Positions 33,251-43,002 of a DNA stretch of 64,000 bases are shown one piece after another. The position numbers and the translations under genes are program-made. Source of the stretch: Alphaproteobacteria bacterium (GTDB lineage Bacteria; Pseudomonadota; Alphaproteobacteria; UBA8366); assembly GCA_009377445.1 (NCBI GenBank), contig WHUA01000004.1, positions 149,273 to 213,272 of the forward strand, written 5' to 3'. Every line of letters begins with the position of its first letter. The stretch's first letter is position 1. The notes below the pieces were generated by a model. The model was not told where the DNA came from and did not search any database. It saw nothing but the letters and a program-made list of their open reading frames with translations.

Positions 33251-34462
33251 GTGGCCGGCGCGCCGCATCTCTGCCGCGACTGCCTGGCGACACAGGGTCC
33301 TCCGGCCGGCGACGACAAGGCGCCGTCCGGCCGTTGCAGCGAATGCGGCTCCCCGCGCGTCGTCCGTCACGCGGAGCTGCATGAGCTCGCCATCGCGCAT
33401 ATCGACTGCGACGCCTTCTACGCGGCGGTCGAAAAAAGGGACAATCCGGCGCTGGCGAACAAGCCGGTGATCGTCGGCGGCGGACGCCGCGGCGTGGTTG
33501 CCGCCGCCTGCTATGTCGCGCGCATGTATGGGGTGCGCTCCGCCATGCCGATGTTCAAGGCGCTGGAGGCCTGCCCGGACGCGGTGGTGATCCGGCCGGA
33601 CATGCCGAAGTACAGCGAGGCCGGACGGAAAATACGCGAGATGATGCGCACGCTGACGCCGCTCGTGCAGCCGCTGTCGGTCGACGAAGCCTTCCTCGAT
33701 CTCGGCGCGATAGACAGGCAGCGCCGCGGCAGCCCGGCAGTCGCCCTCGCCCGCCTCGTGCTTCGCATCGAACACGATTGCGGCGTCACCGCCAGCATCG
33801 GCCTCAGCTACAACAAGTTCCTCGCCAAGATCGCGTCCGACCTCAACAAGCCGCGGGGATTCGCCGTCATCGGCCGGGCGGAGGCCACGGATTTCCTGGC
33901 GCCGAAGCCGGTCGGCCTGCTGTGGGGCGTGGGAAAGGCGCTGCAGTCGAGGATGCAGCAGGACGGCATCGCGACAATCGGACAACTGCAGCAGCGCAGC
34001 GAGAGCGATCTCGTGGCGCGATATGGCTCGATCGGCAGCCGGCTCTATCGCTTCTCCCGCGGCGACGACGACCGCGCCGTGACGCCGGACGCGCCGACCA
34101 AGAGCATCTCGGCCGAGACGACCTTCCAGGCCGATCTCAGCGATCCCGTCCGCCTCCAGGAGCAGCTCTGGCCGCTTTGCGAAAGGGTAGCGCGGCGCCT
34201 TCGCGACAAGCACCTCGCCGGCCGCACGGTCACGGTCAAGCTCAAGGATGTCGACTTCCAGCTCTTTACGCGCAGCCGCCGCGTCGGCGCGCCGACGCAG
34301 CAGGCAAGGACGATCTACGACGCCGCGGCGCCGCTGCTGCGCAAGGAAACGACCGGCCGCTCCTTCCGCCTGATCGGCGTCGGCATCGCCGATCTCACCG
34401 CGGAATCCGCGACCGACACGCCCGACCTGTTCGCCGGCGAGCCGCGCGGCCAGACGTTTTAG
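33251..34462 (+). CDS. dinB: DNA polymerase IV with an N-terminal zinc ribbon
   Basis: A 403-residue Y-family polymerase. Residues of about 7-40 are a four-cysteine ribbon, LCRDC...RCSECGSPR, in front of the usual start AHIDCDAFYAAVEKRDNP. The palm motif PLSVDEAFLDL carries the catalytic Asp-Glu, and the little finger has SISAETTFQADLSDP. The enzyme lacks proofreading and acts in lesion bypass. The GTG at 33251 is chosen because it immediately precedes the ribbon and lies two bases after the ROK kinase. An ATG at 33218 in the same frame would add 11 residues and overlap that gene. Confidence 0.92.
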   Translation: MAGAPHLCRDCLATQGPPAGDDKAPSGRCSECGSPRVVRHAELHELAIAHIDCDAFYAAVEKRDNPALANKPVIVGGGRRGVVAAACYVARMYGVRSAMPMFKALEACPDAVVIRPDMPKYSEAGRKIREMMRTLTPLVQPLSVDEAFLDLGAIDRQRRGSPAVALARLVLRIEHDCGVTASIGLSYNKFLAKIASDLNKPRGFAVIGRAEATDFLAPKPVGLLWGVGKALQSRMQQDGIATIGQLQQRSESDLVARYGSIGSRLYRFSRGDDDRAVTPDAPTKSISAETTFQADLSDPVRLQEQLWPLCERVARRLRDKHLAGRTVTVKLKDVDFQLFTRSRRVGAPTQQARTIYDAAAPLLRKETTGRSFRLIGVGIADLTAESATDTPDLFAGEPRGQTF

Positions 34463-34483
34463 GGAAGCGTCATTGGCGCGCAT

Positions 34484-34568
34484 TCATGCTTCGACAAGCT
34501 CAGCATGAGGGAAATAATCATTCTGACTCAATACGATAGGCCTCATCCTGAGCCTGTCGAAGGATGAG
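34484..34568. repeat. Pair of inverted REP/BIME-like hairpins
   Basis: The first copy at 34484-34508 has stem TCATGCT/AGCATGA and loop TCGACAAGCTC. The second at 34542-34568 is inverted, with stem CTCATCCT/AGGATGAG. They fill the gap between the converging dinB and eipB genes. Confidence 0.82.
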
Positions 34569-34584
34569 TCCGCGCCGCCGGCGC

Positions 34585-35430
34585 CTAGCACTCGGGCTTC
34601 TTCAGTTTCTCGAACAGCTTCATGCGGCCATGCACGGTGAAATCGCCGTAGTCCATGACGAGCTCCGGCACCACGCCATTCTTCTGCAGGTAGATCGTCA
34701 TCTCGAAGCTCGGCGTCTCCACGGTCTCGGCGCCCGAAAAGACGGCGATCGTCGCGGGCCAGACAGGCTGCGCATCGGTCAGCATCGGCGGCTTGCCGCC
34801 GGGCGGCTCCGCGCGCTGGGGCAACAGGAACGAGGTCATCGCGGACGGCCCTTCCACTTCCGCCCCGTCGAATACCGGATGGCGGTCGAATTTCTCTCCC
34901 GCCTGCGCCTGCTTGATCAGCAAAAGGGTGTGCGCGGTCGGGAACAGCGTGCCCTTCTTCAGCTTGATCTGCTGCTTCTCGGGCTTCTCGAAGCGCGCGA
35001 TACCGGCCTGCCCCGGGCCTTCCAGGGTCGCCTCGCCCTGCACTTCGGTAATCTCCTCGTCTTCCTCGGCGCCGCGCGAGCGCTTCACGTAGAAACGGTA
35101 GCGCAAGCCGTCCTTGGACTCCCAGTTCGCATAGCTCGCGGATATCTCGACGACCGGCCCGTCGCCCCTGACGACCTGCAGGACGTAGCGTTGCTCGATG
35201 ATCCACCCGTCGCAGCTATCGGTCCAGTCGTAGCTGAGGACGCCCGTCACATCGATCACGCCGCTGCCCGATCGTGCCGACTTGAGCGTCAGCTCGTATC
35301 CGGCGCGGTGCGGCAGGATATCGGCGGCGCCGCCGGCAAAAGCGGCGCCCGCCGTCCCGAAGGTCAGACCGAGGCAAACCGCCAGCACGAAAATGCGGCC
35401 TGACGCCCATGTCGCAACATTACGGACCAT
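34585..35430 (-). CDS. eipB: EipB-family (DUF1849) periplasmic envelope-integrity protein
   Basis: A 281-residue exported protein. A signal peptide (RIFVLAVCLGLTFGTAGAAFA) precedes the mature part, which starts LPHRAGYELTLKSARSGSGV and continues with the DUF1849 pattern VLSYDWTDSCDGWIIEQRYV. In Brucella EipB folds into a beta-spiral and a disulphide joins two distant cysteines. Here the mature part has the matching pair: one in DSCDGW and one as the last residue, KKPEC. Family members protect the envelope from cell-wall stress. ATG 35430 is chosen from the signal peptide. It follows aspS on the same strand. Confidence 0.86.
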   Translation of the reverse strand: MVRNVATWASGRIFVLAVCLGLTFGTAGAAFAGGAADILPHRAGYELTLKSARSGSGVIDVTGVLSYDWTDSCDGWIIEQRYVLQVVRGDGPVVEISASYANWESKDGLRYRFYVKRSRGAEEDEEITEVQGEATLEGPGQAGIARFEKPEKQQIKLKKGTLFPTAHTLLLIKQAQAGEKFDRHPVFDGAEVEGPSAMTSFLLPQRAEPPGGKPPMLTDAQPVWPATIAVFSGAETVETPSFEMTIYLQKNGVVPELVMDYGDFTVHGRMKLFEKLKKPEC

Positions 35431-35504
35431 CGTCCGTCGAGTATCGCATAGGTATGCAATCAAAGCTGCTTCACTTTCTCCGTTAGGATTCCGCGCGGGC
35501 GCGG

Positions 35505-37289
35505 TCATTCCTTCTTTTCAGGGGGAAGGCTCACGTGAATGTGCAGATCGCGCAACCGCTCCGGCTCGACGTCGCTGGGCGCCCCCATCATCAGGTCCAT
35601 CGCCTGCTGATTCATCGGAAATGCAACGACTTCGCGGATGTTGGGTTCCTCCGCCAGCAGCATGACGATGCGGTCGATGCCGGGCGCCGAGCCGCCATGC
35701 GGCGGAGCGCCGAATTTCAAGGCGTTGATCATGCCGCCGAAGCGCGCCTCGACCACTTCCTTGCCGTATCCCGCGATCTCGAACGCCTTGTACATGATTT
35801 CCGGCAAATGGTTCCGGATCGCCCCGGAGGAAAGCTCGACCCCATTGCACACGATATCATACTGATAGGCCTTGATTTCCAACGGGTCCTTGCTTTCCAG
35901 CGCGGCGAGCCCGCCCTGCGGCATGGAAAACGGGTTGTGGCTGAACTCGATCTTTCCCGTCTGCTCGTCCAGCTCGTACATCGGATAGTCGACAATCCAG
36001 CAGAACTTGAACTGGCCCGGCCCGATCAGGCCGAGATCATTTCCCAGTCGCTGCCGCACGGTGCCGGCGAAGACGGCCGCGGCGCCGGGCTTGTCGCAGG
36101 CGAAGAAGACGGCGTCGCCGTCGCCGAGCCCCGTCGCTCCGCGGATCGCCTTGATGCGCTCGGGCTCGAGATTGCGGGCGATGGGGCCTTTCCCCTCGCC
36201 GCCCTCGAGGACGATGTAGCCGAGGCCGGCGGCGCCCTGCTCGCGCGCCCAATCGTTGAGCTTGTCGTAGAAACTTCGCGGCTGCTTGGCGGCGCCCGGC
36301 GCGGGAATGGCGCGGACCACCGAGCCGCCCTCGATGGCGCGGGCGAAGATGCCGAAATTCGAGCCGCGGAAAGCTTCCGTAACGTCGGTTATGACCAGCG
36401 GATTGCGAAGATCCGGCTTGTCGGACCCGTATTTCAGCATCGCCTCGTCATGGGGAATGCGCGGGAACGGCGGCTTCGTGACGGACCGGCCGTTCGCGAA
36501 CTCCTCGAACACGCCGGCAATGACCGGCTCCAGGGCATTGAAGACGTCCTCCTGGGTGACGAAGGACATCTCGAAATCGAGCTGGTAGAATTCGCCCGGC
36601 GAGCGGTCGGCGCGCGCATCCTCATCCCGGAAGCACGGCGCGATCTGGAAATACCGGTCGAAGCCCGCGATCATCAGAAGCTGCTTGAACTGCTGCGGCG
36701 CCTGCGGCAGGGCATAGAATTTGCCGGGATGCAGGCGGCTCGGCACCAGGAAATCGCGGGCGCCTTCGGGCGAAGACGACGTCAGGATCGGCGTCTGGAA
36801 CTCGGTAAAGCCCGCCTCGATCATGCGCCGGCGTATGGACGCGATGACCTGGGCGCGCAGCATGATGTTGCGGTGCAGTTCTTCGCGCCGGAGATCGAGG
36901 AAACGGTAGCGGAGGCGGATGTCCTCCGGATAGCCCGCATCCTGGTTGACCGGCATCGGCAGCGGGGCCGCGACGGACTGGACCGCAACCGCCTCGAGGC
37001 GCAGCTCGACAGCGCCTGTCGGAATGTTCGGGTTGACCGTATCCGCCGTGCGGCGGCTGACCTTGCCCGTAACGGTGATGACCGACTCGTTGCCGACATT
37101 TTCGATCTGCGCGAAGACGGGGCTCGATATGTCGACGACGCATTGCGTCACGCCGTAATGGTCGCGCAAATCGACGAACATCAGGTTGCCGTGATCGCGC
37201 GTCCGATGGACCCAACCGGAGAGCCGGACCGGCGCGCCGGCATGCTCGACTCGGAGCTCCCCACAAGTGTGCGTGCGATATTGATGCAT
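35505..37289 (-). CDS. aspS: Aspartyl-tRNA synthetase, probably non-discriminating
   Basis: A 594-residue bacterial-type AspRS. The order is an OB-fold anticodon domain ([20 protein letters not shown]), the class II catalytic core with motif 2 [24 protein letters not shown], the GAD insertion and motif 3 [18 protein letters not shown]. His33 in RTRDHGNL aligns with Leu30 of the discriminating E. coli enzyme and with His31 of the Pseudomonas enzyme, which charges both tRNA(Asp) and tRNA(Asn). This suggests that Asn-tRNA is made by GatCAB, encoded upstream in this window. ATG 37289 matches the family start. Confidence 0.95.
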   Translation of the reverse strand: MHQYRTHTCGELRVEHAGAPVRLSGWVHRTRDHGNLMFVDLRDHYGVTQCVVDISSPVFAQIENVGNESVITVTGKVSRRTADTVNPNIPTGAVELRLEAVAVQSVAAPLPMPVNQDAGYPEDIRLRYRFLDLRREELHRNIMLRAQVIASIRRRMIEAGFTEFQTPILTSSSPEGARDFLVPSRLHPGKFYALPQAPQQFKQLLMIAGFDRYFQIAPCFRDEDARADRSPGEFYQLDFEMSFVTQEDVFNALEPVIAGVFEEFANGRSVTKPPFPRIPHDEAMLKYGSDKPDLRNPLVITDVTEAFRGSNFGIFARAIEGGSVVRAIPAPGAAKQPRSFYDKLNDWAREQGAAGLGYIVLEGGEGKGPIARNLEPERIKAIRGATGLGDGDAVFFACDKPGAAAVFAGTVRQRLGNDLGLIGPGQFKFCWIVDYPMYELDEQTGKIEFSHNPFSMPQGGLAALESKDPLEIKAYQYDIVCNGVELSSGAIRNHLPEIMYKAFEIAGYGKEVVEARFGGMINALKFGAPPHGGSAPGIDRIVMLLAEEPNIREVVAFPMNQQAMDLMMGAPSDVEPERLRDLHIHVSLPPEKKE

Positions 37290-37462
37290 GACGGCCCTGG
37301 CTTCGGCGGAGTTCGAATTTGCCGGGCAAAGGTCATGGATTTGCACGGTTTGTCAAGGAAATCCCTGATTTCGGGAGCAAGCGAAAAACGCCCGGCGGGA
37401 GCAAGCCGGAAATCCTTCGCCGGCCCTTCCGCGCGCCGCGGAATGCGTGTATGTGAGCAGTC

Positions 37463-38629
37463 ATGGCTATCATCCCGATCACAGACAGCGCGGAGCTGAA
37501 AGAATTCTGCCGCCGCCAAAGCCGCGCTTCCTATGTCACCGTCGACACCGAGTTTCTGCGCGACAAGACCTATTGGCCGATCCTCTGCCTGGTCCAGGTC
37601 GCAGGCCCGGACGAAGCCGTCGTCATCGACCCGATGGCACCGGACATCGACCTGACGCCGCTCGATCGTCTGCTCTTCAACCCGAAGATCTTGAAGGTGT
37701 TTCACGCAGCGCGTCAGGATCTCGAGATATTTTTCCACCGGACGGGGAAGGTGCCCACGCCGATTTTTGACACGCAGGTCGCCGCCATGGTCTGCGGCTT
37801 CGGCGATCAGGTCGGCTACGAAACCATCGTCAACACCGTGGTCGGCGCGGCGCTCGACAAGGTATCGCGATTCGCCGACTGGTCGCGCCGCCCGCTCACG
37901 CAGAAGCAGCTCGAATATGCGCTGGCCGACGTCGTCCATCTGCGGCCGGTCTACGAGGAGCTTGCCCGCAGCCTGGAAGGCTCCGGCCGCGCCGGCTGGC
38001 TCGACGAGGAGATGGCGACGCTCGCCGACCCGGCGACCTATCGCCTCGACCCGGAAGAAGCTTGGCGGCGCATCAAGTCGCGCGGCGGCAATCGCCGCTT
38101 CTTCGCGGTGCTCAAGGAGATTTCCGCCTGGCGGGAACGCGAAGCGCAGAAGCGCGACATCCCGCGCAATCGGATCCTGCGCGACGACTCGCTGCTGGAC
38201 ATCGCCGCCCACGCGCCGCAGGACGAAGAAACGCTTGGCCGGACGCGCGGGCTTTCGAAGGGATTTGCGGAAGGCAAGGTCGGCGCGAGCCTGCTGCAAG
38301 CGGTGAAACGCGGCCTCAAGCTTCCCGACGACGAGATTCCCGCCCGCCCCAAGCGCGAGCGGCTTCCGCAGGGCATCGGCCCCCTCACCGACCTGCTCAA
38401 GGTTCTGCTGAAGAATGAATGCGAGAAGAACCATGTGGCGAGCCGGCTCGTCGCCAGCTCCGACGATCTGACGCGCATCGCCGCCGACGACAAGGCGGAC
38501 GTCCCCGCATTGAGCGGCTGGCGGCGCGACCTGTTCGGCAAGGTCGCGCTCGACCTGAAACACGGCCGTGTTGCGCTGTCCTCGGAGAACGGCCAGGTCG
38601 CCGTCATCAAGACCGACGCCAAGCGCTGA
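37463..38629 (+). CDS. rnd: Ribonuclease D
   Basis: A 388-residue DEDD exonuclease. ExoI has the Asp and Glu in YVTVDTEFLR, ExoII has the Asp in FHAARQDLEIFF, and ExoIII is LEYALADVVHLRPVYEEL. Two HRDC-like helical domains follow. It trims tRNA and other small RNA 3' ends. The gene is divergent from aspS, with a 173-base shared upstream region, and converges on ppx with 22 bases between them. Confidence 0.94.
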   Translation: MAIIPITDSAELKEFCRRQSRASYVTVDTEFLRDKTYWPILCLVQVAGPDEAVVIDPMAPDIDLTPLDRLLFNPKILKVFHAARQDLEIFFHRTGKVPTPIFDTQVAAMVCGFGDQVGYETIVNTVVGAALDKVSRFADWSRRPLTQKQLEYALADVVHLRPVYEELARSLEGSGRAGWLDEEMATLADPATYRLDPEEAWRRIKSRGGNRRFFAVLKEISAWREREAQKRDIPRNRILRDDSLLDIAAHAPQDEETLGRTRGLSKGFAEGKVGASLLQAVKRGLKLPDDEIPARPKRERLPQGIGPLTDLLKVLLKNECEKNHVASRLVASSDDLTRIAADDKADVPALSGWRRDLFGKVALDLKHGRVALSSENGQVAVIKTDAKR

Positions 38630-38651
38630 CGGGACGCACGCCAAGCGTGGC

Positions 38652-40202
38652 TCAGGCGGACTTTTGCGTCACGGGCATTCCGCCGGCGTTCTGGTAGTAT
38701 TCGATCGCATACTCGCAGGAGAGCAGCCGCGCGAGCGCTTGGAACCGGCGCTCGACCACGTCGCCGACCAGGATATCGGCGTGCTCGGGCAGCGACAGCG
38801 TCACCTTGTTGGCGTCGCGCCGCAAGCGCATCTGCGCCAGCAGGGAAATGACGCCGCCGGAATAGGTATAGCCGAGCCGCATCGCCATGCCGACGACCCG
38901 CGCCGTGAGGTCGTCCTCGCTGCGGAGCAGCGTTCCCGCCTCTTCGCGGATCGTCTCCTTCTTCACCATCGTGTGCCTCGAAGCGACGCACAATGCCATG
39001 AAAACCCGCCCGGGATGATCCGTTCCGACTGTGGAATGCCTGAGAATGCGGTCGAACACCATCTCCGCGCGGTAGTCGGGATGCTCCGACCAGCCGATGT
39101 CCGCCAGATGGCATGCCGCCAGGCGCAGCCGCTTCTGGCGCGCCGGCTCACCCGGAAAAAGCGGCGACATCCAATTGAACAAAAATTCGCCGTCCGCGGT
39201 CGCGCGGCCTACCCGCAGCGCCTCCCACTGGCACGCGGAGAGCAACGGATCGATCCGGCGGTCCTCGGGCGGCAGGCGGTCGTAGAGACAGCCTTCGCGC
39301 AGGCCGAAGGCGGAAAAGACAACGTCCTGGGCGCCGGTCAGCTCGACCAGCCGCTGCAGGAGATAGGCTGCATACGGGACGCTGTCGACACGCTGGCGCG
39401 ACACGCCGGGGGTCTTGCGCAGCGTGCTCGGCCCGAGCTGGCTTACGAAGCGCGTGAAATCCAGCATCGGCTTGGCGCGGATCGTGTACTGGTGAATGAC
39501 GTGCAGCGGGTATCCGGATTGGGCCATATGCACCCGCGCGAGCGCGCGCCAGGCCCCGCCCACCGGATAGAACCGCTTGCCCTTGGCCTCGGCGAGCCAG
39601 GGCAGGCCGGCAAGCTCCTTGTCGATGAGCTTGCGCGCCTTCGTGACGCTGCCGTCGCTCGCATCCACGAGCCGGAGCGGCCCCAGCGGCATCGTCACAT
39701 GCGAACCCGTCTCCCCGCCGCCTATGCGAACGAGCTCGACGCTGCCCCCGCCCAGGTCGCCCATGAGACCTTCCGCCTCCGGGATACCGGAAAGCACGCC
39801 CTGGGCGGACAGGCGCGCCTCTTCCGCCCCGCTTAGGATGCGCACCTTGAAGTTGCAGCGATCGCGGATCGCATCGACGAATTCGCTGCCGTTCTTGGCG
39901 TCGCGCACCGCGGCGGTCGCGACGACGTCGATCCGCGCCACGCCCATGGCGTCCGTCAGCGCCCGGAAACGCGCGAGGCTCGAAAGCGCCATCTTGACGC
40001 CTTCATCCGAAAGCTTTCCGGTGTTGTTCAGCCCGCGCGCCAGGCCGCAGAGAACTTTTTCGTTGAAGATGGGGATCGGCGTGCGCCGGGCGCTCTCATA
40101 GACCACCAGGCGTATCGAGTTCGATCCGATGTCGACCACCGCGACGGATCGGCCGTCGGGTACGGCCTCGGACCTGTTTCCGCGCGTCAGAATACCCGGC
40201 AC
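38652..40202 (-). CDS. ppx: Exopolyphosphatase / Ppx-GppA family
   Basis: A 516-residue Ppx/GppA protein. It starts with the actin-like phosphate loop VAVVDIGSNSIRLVVYE, includes LSGAEEARLSAQGVLSG with the catalytic Glu and GDLGGGSVELVRI, and has a C-terminal HD-like helical domain. It cuts terminal phosphate from polyphosphate and may also process pppGpp. It begins four bases after the ppk1 stop, so the two antagonistic enzymes are in one operon. Confidence 0.92.
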   Translation of the reverse strand: MPGILTRGNRSEAVPDGRSVAVVDIGSNSIRLVVYESARRTPIPIFNEKVLCGLARGLNNTGKLSDEGVKMALSSLARFRALTDAMGVARIDVVATAAVRDAKNGSEFVDAIRDRCNFKVRILSGAEEARLSAQGVLSGIPEAEGLMGDLGGGSVELVRIGGGETGSHVTMPLGPLRLVDASDGSVTKARKLIDKELAGLPWLAEAKGKRFYPVGGAWRALARVHMAQSGYPLHVIHQYTIRAKPMLDFTRFVSQLGPSTLRKTPGVSRQRVDSVPYAAYLLQRLVELTGAQDVVFSAFGLREGCLYDRLPPEDRRIDPLLSACQWEALRVGRATADGEFLFNWMSPLFPGEPARQKRLRLAACHLADIGWSEHPDYRAEMVFDRILRHSTVGTDHPGRVFMALCVASRHTMVKKETIREEAGTLLRSEDDLTARVVGMAMRLGYTYSGGVISLLAQMRLRRDANKVTLSLPEHADILVGDVVERRFQALARLLSCEYAIEYYQNAGGMPVTQKSA

Positions 40203-40206
40203 GCCG

Positions 40207-42348
40207 TCAGGCTCGCCTCAATTTCAGGGGCCGCACCGGCCGCGACCGCTTCAACGCACTGCCGCGCCCGGAGAGGCTGGGGTTCGTCATGAAATAGGTG
40301 TGCGCGCAGAAGGCATTGACCGGCGACTTGACGCGCCGGTGTCCCCCGTCCGGCAGCATCTCCCAGCTCTGCGCCTCGTCGTTCAAGTTCGCCACCATGA
40401 TCTGCTCGAGTACCTGCTTCTTGACGGTCGGGTTTTCAATAGGGACCAGGGTTTCGACCCGCCGGTTCAGGTTTCGCGGCATCCAGTCCGCCGAGGAGAT
40501 GTATACCTTCGCCTGCGGCGATTGGAGCCCGTTGCCCGCGCCGAAACATACGATCCGGCCGTGCTCGAGGAAACGTCCAATAATGCTCTTGACCCGGATA
40601 TTTTCCGACAAGCCCGGAATTCCGGGCCTCAGGCAGCAGATGCCGCGGATCACCAGCTCGATATCGACCCCCGCCTGGCTGGCGCGATAGAGGGCATCGA
40701 TGATGTCCGAGTCGACGAGGCTGTTCATCTTGCCCCAGATCTGCGCTGCCCGCCCGGACCGCGCGTGCTCGATCTCGTCGTCGATCAGCTTGCGGATCGT
40801 GGTGCGGAGCGTCAGCGGCGCGATCGCCACCTTCTCCATCGCGTCCGGCGTCGCATATCCGGTCATGTAGTTGAAAACCTTGGCGGCATCCCGGCCGAGC
40901 GCGGGATCGCAGGAAAAGAAGCTGAGATCGGTATAGATGCGCGCCGTGATCGGATGATAATTGCCCGTCCCGAAGTGAACGTAGGTGCTCAATCGCCCGC
41001 TTTCCCGGCGCACCACCAGGGACACCTTCGCATGGGTCTTCAGGTCGACGAAGCCGTAGACGACCTGCGCGCCCGCACGTTCCAGGTCGCGCGCCCAACG
41101 GATATTGGCCGCTTCGTCGAAACGCGCCTTCAGCTCGACCAGTGCCGTCACCGCCTTGCCCGCCTCGGCGGCCTCGACGAGCGCCTTCACGATGGGCGAA
41201 TCGTCGGAGGTGCGGTACAGCGTCTGCTTGATCGCGACCACAGCGGGATCGCGCGCAGCCTGCTTGAGGAACTGCACGACGACATCGAAGCTTTCGTAAG
41301 GATGATGAACGAGGATGTCCTTGGCGCGGATGGCAGCGAAGCAATCCCCGCCGAAATCGCGGATGCGCTCTGGAAAGCGCGCGCTGAAACTCGGGAACTG
41401 CAGATCCTTCCGGTCGTCGGCGATCAGCTCCGTGACGTCGGAAAGTCCGAGCACGTCCTCCAACGCAAAGCAATCATCGGGAACGACACCGAGCTGCTCG
41501 ACGACGAACTCGCGCAAATTGTCGGGCATGCCCGCATCGACCGTGAGGCGGATGACGTTGCCGCGCCGCCGGCGCTTGAGCGCGGATTCGAAGGTGCGCA
41601 CAAGATCTTCCGCTTCTTCGTCGATTTCCATTTCGCTGTCGCGGATGACCCGGAATATCCCCTGCCCCGATATTTCGAAGCCCGGGAAAAGCTGATTGAG
41701 GAAACAGGCGATGACATTCTCGAGCAGGACGAAGCGGGTCGCGCCGCCCGGAATCCGGATGAACCGTCCCATATGGCCGATCGAGACGAGGCCCGTCAGC
41801 GTCTTGCCGTCCGACGGCCGCCGCAGATCCAGGACGATCACCAGCCCCTTGTTGAGGATGAAGGGAAAAGGATGGGCCGGGTCCACCGCGAAGGGCGTAA
41901 GCACCGGGAAGAGCTGGTCCGTGAAGCAGTTTTCCAGCCAGGCCAGATCCTCCTTCGCGAGCTCGTCGGGCCGCACCACCGTGATCCCCGCTTCGGCAAG
42001 CTCCTTCCGCAGGCGCCGCCAGCAACGCTGCTGCTCGGTCAGCAGCATACCCGCTTCATGCGCAATGGCGGAAAGCTGCTGCGCCGGCGTCAAGCCGTCG
42101 GCGCTCGGCAGCGCGATGCCCGCGGCCACCTGGCCCTTCAGGCCGGCCACACGCACCATGTAGAACTCATCGAGGTTGCTCGCGGAGATTGCGAGAAACC
42201 GCAGCCGCTCCAAGAGGGGATGATGGACGTTGTACGCCTCTTCGAGGACCCGGGAGTTGAAGCCCAGCCAGGACAGCTCCCGGTTCAGGAACCGGGCATT
42301 GCTTTCCATCGTGATCCGGTCTTCTGCCTCGGCCTTTACGCTCGCCAC
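40207..42348 (-). CDS. ppk1: Polyphosphate kinase 1
   Basis: A 713-residue PPK1. The N-terminal domain opens with [21 protein letters not shown]. The central domain contains [32 protein letters not shown]. The catalytic histidine lies in [23 protein letters not shown], and a C-terminal domain follows. PPK1 makes polyphosphate from ATP reversibly. The length is normal. The region upstream (42349-42471) is AT-rich and shared with the divergent SixA-like gene. Confidence 0.96.
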   Translation of the reverse strand: MASVKAEAEDRITMESNARFLNRELSWLGFNSRVLEEAYNVHHPLLERLRFLAISASNLDEFYMVRVAGLKGQVAAGIALPSADGLTPAQQLSAIAHEAGMLLTEQQRCWRRLRKELAEAGITVVRPDELAKEDLAWLENCFTDQLFPVLTPFAVDPAHPFPFILNKGLVIVLDLRRPSDGKTLTGLVSIGHMGRFIRIPGGATRFVLLENVIACFLNQLFPGFEISGQGIFRVIRDSEMEIDEEAEDLVRTFESALKRRRRGNVIRLTVDAGMPDNLREFVVEQLGVVPDDCFALEDVLGLSDVTELIADDRKDLQFPSFSARFPERIRDFGGDCFAAIRAKDILVHHPYESFDVVVQFLKQAARDPAVVAIKQTLYRTSDDSPIVKALVEAAEAGKAVTALVELKARFDEAANIRWARDLERAGAQVVYGFVDLKTHAKVSLVVRRESGRLSTYVHFGTGNYHPITARIYTDLSFFSCDPALGRDAAKVFNYMTGYATPDAMEKVAIAPLTLRTTIRKLIDDEIEHARSGRAAQIWGKMNSLVDSDIIDALYRASQAGVDIELVIRGICCLRPGIPGLSENIRVKSIIGRFLEHGRIVCFGAGNGLQSPQAKVYISSADWMPRNLNRRVETLVPIENPTVKKQVLEQIMVANLNDEAQSWEMLPDGGHRRVKSPVNAFCAHTYFMTNPSLSGRGSALKRSRPVRPLKLRRA

Positions 42349-42471
42349 AGCACATCCTTTCTCGTCGCGTGCGCTTCGGTTTTCTTGCGGTCATGGTCTA
42401 ATTTGTGACCAAATCCTACAGTAAAACTATAACCGAAACATTACGATACAACCCCGCACGGATAGGGTCCC

Positions 42472-43002
42472 ATGCACCGCCTTTTCCTTCTCCGCCATGC
42501 GAAGTCATCCTGGCAAACGGATGGGCAGGAAGATTTCGACCGTCCGCTCAGCGAGCGCGGCCGCAGCACTGCACCGGCGATCGGCGCGTTCATGCGGCAA
42601 AACGACATCGCGCCGGACCTCGTTCTCTGCTCCACTGCCTGCCGGACGCGCGAGACGCTGGCGCTCGTCCTGCCGTTCCTGCGCGGCGAGGCAACCATAC
42701 GCCTCGAAGACCGCCTCTATCTCGCATCCGCCGCCAAGCTTTCCGCCGGGCTCAAGCGGCTGGACAACGCGGCCCGCCAAATCATGATCATAGCGCATAA
42801 TCCGGGCCTCCAGGATCTCGCGCTCGCGCTGTCCGCCAAGGACCGGTCCCAAGCGCTGCAATCGATCGAGAGCAAGCTTCCGACCGCCGCGCTGGTCCAG
42901 ATCGATTTTGCGATGAGCCGGTGGTCGTCGCTCGAGCGGCACAGCGGAACGCTTGCCCGCTTCATCACGCCGCGCTCCCTCGCATCGGATACCGAAGGCT
43001 AG
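42472..43002 (+). CDS. SixA-like histidine phosphatase
   Basis: A 176-residue phosphoglycerate-mutase-fold phosphatase. The catalytic RHAK motif is at the start (LFLLRHAKSSWQ) and the second His is in IMIIAHNPGLQDLALAL. It is in the short, SixA-like group, which acts on phospho-histidine proteins or small phosphates. It overlaps the stop of the CYTH-CHAD gene by four bases on the opposite strand (CTAG). Its place between ppk1 and a CHAD protein suggests a role in the same polyphosphate setting, as an inference. Confidence 0.88.
   Translation: MHRLFLLRHAKSSWQTDGQEDFDRPLSERGRSTAPAIGAFMRQNDIAPDLVLCSTACRTRETLALVLPFLRGEATIRLEDRLYLASAAKLSAGLKRLDNAARQIMIIAHNPGLQDLALALSAKDRSQALQSIESKLPTAALVQIDFAMSRWSSLERHSGTLARFITPRSLASDTEG

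Noticed and set aside
42390..42440. Pho-box-like sequence upstream of ppk1
   Set aside because: The two half-sites match CTGTCAT at only four or five of seven positions and the spacing is off.
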